Shown here piece after piece: positions 6,405 through 13,116 of a stretch of DNA of 27,561 nucleotides; within the stretch, counting starts at the first letter, position 1, and each line of letters starts with the position of its first letter. Source of the stretch: JACCTH01 sp035253825 (GTDB taxonomy: Bacteria; Actinomycetota; Acidimicrobiia; Spongiisociales; ZC4RG35). The position numbers and the translations under genes were made by a program. The stretch lies in NCBI GenBank assembly GCA_035253825.1, contig DATFBM010000002.1, forward strand, positions 1 to 27,561. Reading direction: 5' to 3'. The notes beneath the pieces are model-generated. The model was not told where the DNA came from and ran no database searches. It saw nothing but the letters and a program-made list of their open reading frames with translations.

Positions 6405-8099
6405 GTGCGAACGGCATCGACTCGAAACATTCGAATAGCCGCGGGCCTCCTCGCTTGCTTTGCCCTTGCCTTGCCGGCCCGCGCCCAAACCACTGATCCC
6501 TACCAGTCGGATCCCATCGACCTCATCGCCTATCGGGACGAGACCCGTATGTACTCGAGCGGAGTGGACAACTGGGAGGTTTGGGTCTGTGACGTGCCCG
6601 ACGGGGCGGTGTCGGTGACGGCGGCGGCGGCGGTCGCTCTCTTCGACTCGACGGTTCGGCCCTACTTCGAGGCTATCTCGGGCGGCGCCTACTCCCCCCG
6701 ATTTGTGGCCGCCGGACGTGTGGTGGCTTCGCAACCGTCGAACTGGCCGGATCAGCCGTTCCGCTTCCAGAGCGAATGCGAATCACTGGTTCGCAACGGA
6801 ACTCCCGGAGGCTCGGAGGGGGCAATCATCGTGGTCGATGCCGACTACACGGGCGGCTACGCCACTGGGGGAGTGCCATGCTTTCCTGGGAGTCTCTGTG
6901 CCGGCACTTATCCGCAAAACGCACGCCTGGTTGTCGTAGGGGGTTCGACGTCGGCCACAGTGGGAGGGGTCGCTCCCGCCCTGCGCACAGTCGCCCATGA
7001 GATCGGACATGCTCTTTTCTGGCCGCATTCGTTTGGGGGGTTGGTCGATTTCGAGGGCAACATCGTTTACGAGTACGACAACCCGATGGATGTGATGAGT
7101 GGTGGAGACCGCGAGTCCCTCGACATCGGCACGATCGCGGCCAACCGCTACGCCAGCGGATGGCTCGATCCCACCCAGCTCATCTTTCACCGCGGAGGTT
7201 CGCTTTCCTACACCCTGCGGGCAACTGCCGGTTTGCAGCTCCTCGTGCTGCCGACCGATGTTCGCGGCGTCTTCGAGTCGATCGGCGTTCGCCTCAGATC
7301 AGGTGCCGACGCAGGCCTTCCCGCCGAAGGCGTGGAGGTCTATCGGATCGATCAAAGCCCGGCTGGCTGCGGGTTCCAGATCGGGGGACAGTGTGTCGGC
7401 GCCGATCGACGGACGATGCAAGTTCCGGCGATCAACGATCCGGCCGGAACGGCGCATGTTCACGGCGTGGGCTCGACCTTCTCAATTCGCAATGTCACCA
7501 TCAACGTCACCTCCCGCAGCGGGGACGGCTTCGTGCTGACCGTAACCGGAGCCAGCGTGGCCGAGCGCTTCATCGACGACGACGGCAATCCCCACGAGCC
7601 CAATATCGAGTTCATCGCCCAGCGGGGGATTACCCGAGGCTGCAATCCCCCTACCGTCGACCGCTTCTGTCCGGCCAATGGTGTCACCCGGGCCGAGATG
7701 GCGGCCTTTCTCTTGAGCGCGACCGGGCAGACGCCGTCCTCAGGTTTCTCCGGGACCTTCAGCGACGTCGCCGCCGGTGCCTGGTACGCCCCCTACGTCG
7801 AAGCCTTGGCCGCGCTTGGGATAACGACTGGCCTCGGTGATGGCCGCTATGGGCCCGACCTGGCGGTGAGCCGGGCCGAGATGGCGGTGTTCCTTGCCCG
7901 GGCTTTCGCCTTGCCGGTGGGTGGAGGAAGCACTTTCTTTTCGGATGTTTCGGCCGACCAGTGGTACTCGGGCGCGGTGGAGGCGATCAGGGCGGCAGGG
8001 GTGACAACCGGGTGCAGTTCCAATCCCGCCCGGTACTGCCCCCATGATGCGGTTCGTCGCGATGAAATGGCGACTTTTTTGACCAGAGCCCTGCCGTGA
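6405..8099 (+). CDS. Secreted zinc metalloprotease-like protein with three C-terminal SLH repeats
   Basis: 564 residues. The N-terminus has a Sec signal peptide (basic 'RTASTRNIRIA', hydrophobic 'GLLACFALALPARAQ', likely cleavage after ARA). A zincin motif follows, H198-E-I-G-H202, with a further His at 208 ('HEIGHALFWPH'), and 'NPMDVMSGG' (Met231) resembles a metzincin Met-turn. The usual Gly at the eighth motif position is Phe. Residues about 395-564 form three S-layer-homology repeats. Repeats 1 and 3 carry 'GCN...RFCP' and 'GCS...RYCP' cysteine pairs, repeat 2 has 'GLGDGRYGPD' instead, and each has the 'SRAEMAVFL'-type helix. It is probably exported and held on the wall or envelope. It starts with GTG, with an AAGGGGGG stretch upstream. 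It sits in the middle of fatty-acid genes, 11 bases after the ligase. The substrate is unknown, and it could be a non-catalytic relative. Confidence 0.75.
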   Translation: MRTASTRNIRIAAGLLACFALALPARAQTTDPYQSDPIDLIAYRDETRMYSSGVDNWEVWVCDVPDGAVSVTAAAAVALFDSTVRPYFEAISGGAYSPRFVAAGRVVASQPSNWPDQPFRFQSECESLVRNGTPGGSEGAIIVVDADYTGGYATGGVPCFPGSLCAGTYPQNARLVVVGGSTSATVGGVAPALRTVAHEIGHALFWPHSFGGLVDFEGNIVYEYDNPMDVMSGGDRESLDIGTIAANRYASGWLDPTQLIFHRGGSLSYTLRATAGLQLLVLPTDVRGVFESIGVRLRSGADAGLPAEGVEVYRIDQSPAGCGFQIGGQCVGADRRTMQVPAINDPAGTAHVHGVGSTFSIRNVTINVTSRSGDGFVLTVTGASVAERFIDDDGNPHEPNIEFIAQRGITRGCNPPTVDRFCPANGVTRAEMAAFLLSATGQTPSSGFSGTFSDVAAGAWYAPYVEALAALGITTGLGDGRYGPDLAVSRAEMAVFLARAFALPVGGGSTFFSDVSADQWYSGAVEAIRAAGVTTGCSSNPARYCPHDAVRRDEMATFLTRALP

Positions 8100-8106
8100 G
8101 CGTCCG

Positions 8107-9048
8107 GTGCCCCAAGGAGTGAGCAGCGAAAAGATCACCTTCGATGGCCGGGTAGCCGTCGTCACTGGAGCCGGCGGGGGCCTTGGCCAAAGCTATGCCC
8201 GCGAGCTCGCTCGCCGGGGAGCGAAGGTTGTGGTCAACGATCTCGGTGGGTCGGTGGACGGCACCGGGCAGGGAACCAATGCCGCGGACTCGGTGGTGAC
8301 CGCCATCCTCGCCGACGGAGGTGAGGCTTTGGCGAACTATGACAGCGTCAGCACCCCCGAAGGCGGCGAGGCGATCATCGCGGCCGCTCTGGATACGTTC
8401 GGGTCGGTCGACATCGTGATCAACAACGCTGGCATCCTCCGTGATCGAAGCTTTGCCAACCTGGGTCTCGAGGAGCTCAGCGGTGTGATCGAGACCCACT
8501 TGCTGGGAGCCTTCCACGTCTCGCTGCCGGCTTTCCGGGCAATGAAGGAGGCGCAATACGGTCGTTTCGTATTCACCTCTTCAAACGCGGGCATCTTCGG
8601 CAACTTCGGCCAGAGCAACTACGGAGCCGCCAAGGCGGGGCTGGTGGGGCTCTCGAACGTCATCGCCATCGAGGGGGCCAAGTACGGGATTCTCTCGAAC
8701 GTGATCGCACCTGTGGCTCGCACCCGGATGACCGAGCAGTTGCTGGGCCCGATGACGGAGTTGGTATCCCCGGAACAGGTGATGCCGATGGTGGTGTACC
8801 TTTGTTCGGAGGCGAATGAATTCACCCACGAGATCTTCACCGCCGGCGGTGGCCGCTACGGCCGCATTTTCATCGGCACCAACTCCGGCTGGTTTGCGGG
8901 CCAGAAGAGGGTTCCCTCGGTGGAGGAGGTGGCTTCTCATCTCAACGAGATCCGTGACATCGCCAGCTACGAGATCCCGCTTTCGGCCAATGAGGAGATC
9001 ATGATCATCGGCCGCCATCTATCCGATGGCCAGAACGATTTAGCCTGA
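8107..9048 (+). CDS. SDR-family (3R)-hydroxyacyl-CoA dehydrogenase-like protein
   Basis: A 313-residue short-chain dehydrogenase of the type that forms the dehydrogenase half of peroxisomal multifunctional enzyme type 2. It has the NAD(P) motif 'TGAGGGLG' (residues 20-27), 'VVNDLGGSVDGTG', 'DIVINNAGILRDRSFANL', 'FTSSNAGIFGNFGQSNYGAAKAG' in parts with catalytic Tyr172 and Lys176, and 'NVIAPVARTRMTE'. This family oxidises 3-hydroxyacyl-CoA to 3-ketoacyl-CoA. A tail of about 60 residues follows the Rossmann core ('SVEEVASHLNEIRDI...'). No hydratase domain is fused and none is encoded nearby. GTG at 8107 is seven bases after the previous stop; an alternative GTG at 8119 would drop four residues, and AAGGAG is too close to serve it. 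Substrate inferred from the operon. Confidence 0.85.
   Translation: MPQGVSSEKITFDGRVAVVTGAGGGLGQSYARELARRGAKVVVNDLGGSVDGTGQGTNAADSVVTAILADGGEALANYDSVSTPEGGEAIIAAALDTFGSVDIVINNAGILRDRSFANLGLEELSGVIETHLLGAFHVSLPAFRAMKEAQYGRFVFTSSNAGIFGNFGQSNYGAAKAGLVGLSNVIAIEGAKYGILSNVIAPVARTRMTEQLLGPMTELVSPEQVMPMVVYLCSEANEFTHEIFTAGGGRYGRIFIGTNSGWFAGQKRVPSVEEVASHLNEIRDIASYEIPLSANEEIMIIGRHLSDGQNDLA
9041..9046 (+). promoter_or_regulatory. Possible internal -10 element before the acyl-CoA dehydrogenase
   Basis: TAGCCT lies seven bases before the GTG at 9054, and its last T is the first base of the SDR gene's TGA stop. The identical hexamer precedes the ATP-grasp gene. It may give the last gene of the operon extra, leaderless expression. 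It could also be chance within the coding sequence. Confidence 0.35.
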
Positions 9049-9053
9049 CCATC

Positions 9054-10244
9054 GTGACCGCGATTTCCGCCGAGACCAGAGTCGACGACGCAGTCGACCG
9101 CCTCCTCTCCGATTTTCCCCCCGACAGCACACCCGATGTCGAGTTCTGGGGCGAGCAGTTCGACGCCGGCCTCGCCTGGGTGCACTTTCCGGAGGGCGAC
9201 GGTGGTCTCGGCCTGGCGCCTTCCTTTCAACGACGGATCGACGCTCGATTGAGCGAAGCGGGGGCCAGCCGGGACAACGTCTCCCGCAACGTCATCGGCT
9301 ACGGGATGGGGGCTCCGACGGTGGCAACCCACGGCACGGACGAGCAGCGCCGGAGGTGGTTGCGACCTCTCTTTACGGCCGAGGAAATCTGGTGCCAGGG
9401 CTTCTCGGAGCCCGGTGCCGGTTCCGATGTGGCTGGCCTCGCAACAAGGGCGGTGCGCGATGGCGACGAGTGGGTGGTCAACGGACAGAAGGTTTGGACA
9501 ACGCTGGCCCATACGTCGCGTTGGGTGATGCTGGTGGCGCGCACTGATCCGGACGTACCCAAGCACCGCGGAATCACCTACTTCATCGTCGACATGGATC
9601 AGCCCGGGGTCGAGGTTCGTCCGCTCCGGCAGATCACCGGTGAAGCCGAGTTCAACGAGATCTACTTCACCGACGCCCGGGTGTCCGACGCCTACCGCCT
9701 AGGCGATGTCGGCGACGGATGGCGGGTGGCGCTGACCACCCTGATGAACGAGCGGGTGGCCATCGGGATCACCGCACTGCCGCGGGGGGGAGGAGCGATC
9801 GCCGAAGCGGTTCAAGTGTGGAACGAGCGCCAGCTTGATGATGACTACTTGCGGGATGAGCTGATGAAGCTCTGGGTGGAAGCCGAGGTCGCTCGACTCA
9901 CCGGCAATAGGGCCAGCGAGCACCTGGCGATGGGGACTCCGGGACCCGAGGGCTCAACCTCCAAGCTGCACTGGGCTGAGCTCAACAAGAAGATCACCAA
10001 CTTCACAGTCGACCTGTTGGGAGCGGAGGGAATGCTCCTTCCCGGTGGCTATCCCTTTGTCCGTCCGGAGGCGGCCGGGATCGGCCGCACTTCTCGTCAG
10101 CGCGGCTTCCTCAGGGCCCGGGCCAATTCCATCGAGGGCGGAACTTCCGAGATCATGAAAAACATTCTCGGTGAGCGCGTATTGGGCTTACCGGGCGAGC
10201 CCCGGGTGGACAAAGACCTCCCCTGGAGAGAGATTCCGCGCTGA
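9054..10244 (+). CDS. Acyl-CoA dehydrogenase (FadE-type)
   Basis: A 396-residue FAD-dependent acyl-CoA dehydrogenase catalysing the first oxidation of beta-oxidation. It shows 'GMGAPTVATHGTDEQRRRWL', the FAD/substrate signature 'CQGFSEPGAGSDVAGL', 'WVVNGQKVWTTLAH', 'RQITGEAEFNEIYFTDARV', and a C-terminal 'NSIEGGTSEIMKNILGERVLGLP'. Glu361 in 'IEGGTSEI' aligns with the catalytic base of the 'EGT' class. The final 'GEPRVDKDLPW' is common in actinobacterial FadE proteins used for branched or steroid side chains. GTG at 9054 follows the SDR stop by five bases. It ends the operon, and its TGA directly abuts the convergent TCA of the L,D-transpeptidase gene. Chain specificity is not visible. Confidence 0.93.
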   Translation: MTAISAETRVDDAVDRLLSDFPPDSTPDVEFWGEQFDAGLAWVHFPEGDGGLGLAPSFQRRIDARLSEAGASRDNVSRNVIGYGMGAPTVATHGTDEQRRRWLRPLFTAEEIWCQGFSEPGAGSDVAGLATRAVRDGDEWVVNGQKVWTTLAHTSRWVMLVARTDPDVPKHRGITYFIVDMDQPGVEVRPLRQITGEAEFNEIYFTDARVSDAYRLGDVGDGWRVALTTLMNERVAIGITALPRGGGAIAEAVQVWNERQLDDDYLRDELMKLWVEAEVARLTGNRASEHLAMGTPGPEGSTSKLHWAELNKKITNFTVDLLGAEGMLLPGGYPFVRPEAAGIGRTSRQRGFLRARANSIEGGTSEIMKNILGERVLGLPGEPRVDKDLPWREIPR

Positions 10245-11015
10245 TCAGCCGATGCTGACCGGCACCCCTAGCTGAACTCGCTCAGCGATCTCGGCGATGA
10301 TGTCGTTAGGGACCCGGACACAACCGAGCGAGACCGGCTCGCCGATCCGATCGGGTCGATTGGTGCCGTGAATTCCGATGATCCCGTCACCGCCATTGAA
10401 CTCGGTGATGGTGTCTGAGCGAGCGGAGAGGCCCAGTGCGTACGGGCCCCAGGGACCGGAGGGATCGGTGAGGACGACGATGTCGGTGACGAAGAAGTCG
10501 CCCGGCGGAGTGGGGTTGGTGGGTGATCCGATCGCCACCGGGGTGGTGATCACCACGGCCCCGTCTTCGAAAAACGTCAAGGTCAGCGTGGTGAGGTCGA
10601 CCTCGATCCGCTGATCGACGCGCTCGAACCGGAATAGCTCCGCTCGAGCCCAGCCGCTGGCTTCGTTGGGGCGACCGGGAAGCGACAGCTTGACCCAACC
10701 ATCGACCGGCCCTTCCAGAACCGGCATCACCGTGGGGGTGCCAAGGATGGTTTCGGCGGGGACGGTACGGGTCTCGATTGCGACGGTGGGAGAAACGAAG
10801 ATGCTGACCGGAGCACTGGCGTGGGCCACAGACGTTTCGTAAGTCGGGGCGGCCACCGTGGACGTGGACGTCGCTGACAGGGTTGTGGCCTGAGGCGCAA
10901 CGGATACCGTCGCTGATACCGAGGCTGTGGGCTCGACCAAGGAGTAGCCCGGTTGGTCGCCCCCCGAGCAGGCCACCAGCATGAGCAGCGCCAGGAAGCT
11001 CACCCTCGATCCCAC
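10245..11015 (-). CDS. L,D-transpeptidase lipoprotein (SH3-like + YkuD domain)
   Basis: 256 residues. The lipobox 'LMLVAC' puts the lipidated cysteine at residue 16. A Ser/Thr/Ala/Val-rich spacer follows (about 17-65), then an SH3-like module (about 66-130, with 'GWVKLSLPGRPNEASGWARAEL' in part). The C-terminal YkuD domain has 'IEVDLTTLTLTFFEDG' and the catalytic motif H216-G-T ... S-L-G-C232-V-R-V. YkuD enzymes make 3->3 peptidoglycan cross-links or attach proteins to the wall. The start is GTG at 11015, which keeps Arg4 as the positive residue of the signal peptide; GTG at 11003 would lose it. The leading hexamer at exactly six bases also supports 11015. A GGAGGG lies immediately before the start codon, too close for normal Shine-Dalgarno use. 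Convergent with the acyl-CoA dehydrogenase without any gap. Confidence 0.9.
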   Translation of the reverse strand: MGSRVSFLALLMLVACSGGDQPGYSLVEPTASVSATVSVAPQATTLSATSTSTVAAPTYETSVAHASAPVSIFVSPTVAIETRTVPAETILGTPTVMPVLEGPVDGWVKLSLPGRPNEASGWARAELFRFERVDQRIEVDLTTLTLTFFEDGAVVITTPVAIGSPTNPTPPGDFFVTDIVVLTDPSGPWGPYALGLSARSDTITEFNGGDGIIGIHGTNRPDRIGEPVSLGCVRVPNDIIAEIAERVQLGVPVSIG

Positions 11016-11021
11016 CCCTCC

Positions 11022-11027
11022 AACCTA
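11022..11027 (-). promoter_or_regulatory. -10 element of the L,D-transpeptidase gene (leaderless)
   Basis: Minus-strand TAGGTT, then six bases (GGAGGG), then GTG at 11015. It overlaps the plus-strand -10 of the neighbouring dehydrogenase by two bases (11026-11027). TAGGTT is also the hexamer before the APH-like gene. Confidence 0.6.
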
Positions 11028-11031
11028 CCCT
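11026..11031 (+). promoter_or_regulatory. -10 element of the D-2-hydroxyacid dehydrogenase gene (leaderless)
   Basis: TACCCT, six bases (TTCTGG), then GTG at 11038. No Shine-Dalgarno sequence fits between. This element was decisive in choosing 11038 as the start rather than the in-frame ATG at 10981, which lies inside the divergent lipoprotein gene. Confidence 0.6.
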
Positions 11032-11037
11032 TTCTGG

Positions 11038-12012
11038 GTGCTTCGATACGTTGTCACCGGTCCGTTGCCGGCTGAGGTCGAAGCCCATCTTCCCGCCGGC
11101 GACCGCTGGCTAGAACCAGGACCAGAGCCAATGGACCCCGAGAGGCTGGCGGACCTCATCGGAGAGATCGAAGGGCTGCTTTGTTCGATCCCCGACCGTA
11201 TAGATCGGCGGCTCGTCGAAGGGGCTCGGAATTTGCGGGTTATCTCCCAGCTCGCCGTCGGCCTCGACAACATCGATCTGTCCATCTGTACGGAACGCGA
11301 GATCCCGGTGGGCCACACTCCCGGGGTCCTCACCGACACCACCGCTGACACCGCCATTGCCCTCCTCCTGGCCTCGGTCCGCCGATTGCCCGAAGGCGAG
11401 CGCCTGGTGCAAGAAGGCAAGTGGGAGCGATGGAGCAGCGACCTGCTTCTCGGCGCCGACCTCCACCACTCGACCGTCGGTATCGTCGGCCTGGGTCGGA
11501 TCGGCTCGGCGATTGCCCGTCGCCTGCGGGGATTTGATTGCCGCTTGCTCTACTCCGGACCGAGTCGCAAGCCCGGCGCCGAGGAGACACTGGGGGTGTC
11601 CTACCTGGCGCTTCCCGACCTTCTGAAATCGGCCGATCATGTGGTCCTTTCGGCCCCGCTCAATTCCGAGACTCGCCACCTCATCGGCCGTCCCGAGCTC
11701 GAGTTGATGAAGCCGACCGCCACCCTGGTCAACGTTGCCCGCGGGGCCCTCGTCGATTCCGACGCCCTTGCCGATGCGCTAGCGACTGGAGCCATCGCCC
11801 GGGCGGCGCTCGATGTCACCGATCCCGAGCCCATACCCTCCGATCATCCGTTGGTCCGAATGGACAACTGCCTGATCATCCCTCACCTCGGCTCGGCCAG
11901 CTACGCAACCCGAAAGGCGATGGCACAAATGGCAGTGGACAATCTTGCCGCCGGGCTGGCTGGGGAGCGATTGCCGGCCTGTGCCAATCCTGAGGTCTAT
12001 CACAGCTCTTGA
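11038..12012 (+). CDS. D-2-hydroxyacid dehydrogenase (glyoxylate/hydroxypyruvate reductase-like)
   Basis: 324 residues when begun at GTG 11038 ('LRYVVTGPLP'). It has the NAD-binding Rossmann motif 'VGIVGLGRIGSAIARRL' and the three catalytic positions of the family: Arg235 in 'NVARGALVDSDAL', Glu264 in 'DVTDPEP', and His283 in 'IIPHLGSAS'. 'SQLAVGLDNIDL' and 'TPGVLTDTTADTAIALLL' resemble glyoxylate reductases/D-glycerate dehydrogenases of the GyaR/GRHPR group, which reduce glyoxylate or hydroxypyruvate. The frame is open upstream to an ATG at 10981, but those 19 residues lack family similarity and overlap the divergent gene. The 3' end overlaps mgtC by 13 bases. It appears to be a single-gene unit. 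The exact substrate cannot be distinguished from other 2-keto acids. Confidence 0.88.
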   Translation: MLRYVVTGPLPAEVEAHLPAGDRWLEPGPEPMDPERLADLIGEIEGLLCSIPDRIDRRLVEGARNLRVISQLAVGLDNIDLSICTEREIPVGHTPGVLTDTTADTAIALLLASVRRLPEGERLVQEGKWERWSSDLLLGADLHHSTVGIVGLGRIGSAIARRLRGFDCRLLYSGPSRKPGAEETLGVSYLALPDLLKSADHVVLSAPLNSETRHLIGRPELELMKPTATLVNVARGALVDSDALADALATGAIARAALDVTDPEPIPSDHPLVRMDNCLIIPHLGSASYATRKAMAQMAVDNLAAGLAGERLPACANPEVYHSS

Positions 12013-12446
12013 GACTCGCCCGCAGCTCGGGCCTGCTTGTCGCTGATTCGATCGACCACCGGCGCCAAACCATGGAGGATGGCCAAACCGACGAGCGCGG
12101 CTATAACTGCCATCTGGATCAGCCCCGACCCGGCGGCCACTCCGATGGAGGCGACCACCCACAGCCCGGCGGCCGTAGTCAGCCCCCGAATCGTCTCACC
12201 CGATCGGAAAATGGCGCCGGCGCCGAGGAAACCGATTCCCGACACAACCTGGGCGGCGATGCGGGTGGGATCGCTCCCAAGGGCGATGCCGACAGATGCG
12301 AAGAGAGCGGCTCCGAGGCCGACCAACATGTGGGTTCGAAGGCCGGCGTCTTGATGACGCAACTCCCGCTCAAGGCCGATAACCGCCGACAGTGCAGCTG
12401 CCACGACCATGTTCACGATCGAGTTGAAATCGAATTGGAACTCCAC
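12000..12446 (-). CDS. MgtC/SapB family membrane protein
   Basis: A 148-residue inner-membrane protein with the N-terminal MgtC domain: 'AALSAVIGLERELRHQDAGLRTHMLVGLGAALF' in part, 'QVVSGIGFLGAGAIFR', and 'IRGLTTAAGLWVVASIGVAAG'. About four membrane helices are likely. It lacks the C-terminal cytosolic ACT-like domain of the longer virulence-type MgtC (about 230 residues), so it is the short YhiD/SapB form. Family members are linked to adaptation to low magnesium, acid or intracellular stress, and their molecular activity is debated. The start is GTG at 12446. Its promoter-like hexamer overlaps the stop codon of the upstream thiamine pyrophosphokinase gene. I see no magnesium riboswitch, as the leader would be absent. 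Confidence 0.9.
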   Translation of the reverse strand: MEFQFDFNSIVNMVVAAALSAVIGLERELRHQDAGLRTHMLVGLGAALFASVGIALGSDPTRIAAQVVSGIGFLGAGAIFRSGETIRGLTTAAGLWVVASIGVAAGSGLIQMAVIAALVGLAILHGLAPVVDRISDKQARAAGESQEL

Positions 12447-12452
12447 CCCCTG

Positions 12453-12458
12453 AGCCTA
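12453..12458 (-). promoter_or_regulatory. -10 element of mgtC, overlapping the upstream stop codon
   Basis: Minus-strand TAGGCT, six bases (CAGGGG), then GTG at 12446. The TAG of the hexamer (12456-12458) is also the stop codon of the thiamine pyrophosphokinase gene. Confidence 0.55.
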
Positions 12459-13091
12459 GAAGACGGTGTCCGGGCTATGGATATGGATTGCGATCACTAC
12501 TCCTGAATCCACCGATACCGTCGCCTCCGTCGCCAGCATCACATTCGAGAGCCCCCGGGCCGAGCCAAACGGGATGGTTTCTCGATCGAGGGGATAGCGG
12601 AGACCGCTGGTGGTGACGCCGCCGGCCTCGCCTCCGAGGGCGAGGAGCGTCACGAGGTCCCCAGCCAATCCCGTGATGGTCCGGGTCCCGGTCACCACGT
12701 GAAGGCTTTCCTTTCCGGTGAGCCAGGTAACCGTGGCGCGGTCATGGGAGGCGATAACGGCCGCGTTGGCGAGCAGATGATCAAGCCTCCCTCCACCGCC
12801 CCCTACCACGACCACTTCCGTGGCATTGCGTCCGGCGGCGGCGGCGAAGGCGAGTTCAAGATCGGAGTGGTCCTTGTCGGGAGGGTGACGAACGACCTCC
12901 GAACGCGAGAGGTCGAGCTCGGGATCGATGGAGTCGAAGTCGCCGATCACCAGGTCCACATCGACGCCGAGAAAGGGGGCGAGGTGGTAGCCAGAGTCGG
13001 CCGCGATAACCAAGTCCGCCCGCGGCAGTTGGTGCCGAAGCGAGGCCGGAACGGGATCGCCACCAGTGAGAACGATGGCGATGAATGACAA
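12456..13091 (-). CDS. Thiamine pyrophosphokinase
   Basis: A 211-residue thiamine diphosphokinase, transferring pyrophosphate from ATP to thiamine to make thiamine diphosphate. The catalytic domain has 'IAADSGYHLAPFLGV' (about 29-43), the metal-binding 'IGDFDSID' (49-56), 'PDKDHSDLELA' (71-81) and 'GGGGGRLDHLLAN' (97-109), in the order typical of the family. A thiamine-binding beta-domain follows ('GDLVTLLALGG...GVTTSGLRYPL', 'ARGLSNVMLATEATVSV'). The start is TTG at 13091; no ATG or GTG lies close, and the conserved 'IVLTGG' begins five residues later. No -10-like hexamer sits six bases before it, so it is probably co-transcribed with the peptidase gene 25 bases upstream. Confidence 0.92.
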   Translation of the reverse strand: MSFIAIVLTGGDPVPASLRHQLPRADLVIAADSGYHLAPFLGVDVDLVIGDFDSIDPELDLSRSEVVRHPPDKDHSDLELAFAAAAGRNATEVVVVGGGGGRLDHLLANAAVIASHDRATVTWLTGKESLHVVTGTRTITGLAGDLVTLLALGGEAGGVTTSGLRYPLDRETIPFGSARGLSNVMLATEATVSVDSGVVIAIHIHSPDTVF

Positions 13092-13116
13092 AATCGTCTT
13101 ACTCGCGATGGCGCGG

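Noticed and set aside
10981..11037. Longer start (ATG 10981) for the hydroxyacid dehydrogenase
   Set aside because: It overlaps the start of the lipoprotein gene and its promoter, and the added residues are not family-like; GTG 11038 fits the six-base hexamer spacing.
12447..12455. Magnesium riboswitch or long leader before mgtC
   Set aside because: Only nine bases separate mgtC from the upstream stop codon, and the -10 hexamer sits six bases from the start, leaving no leader RNA.
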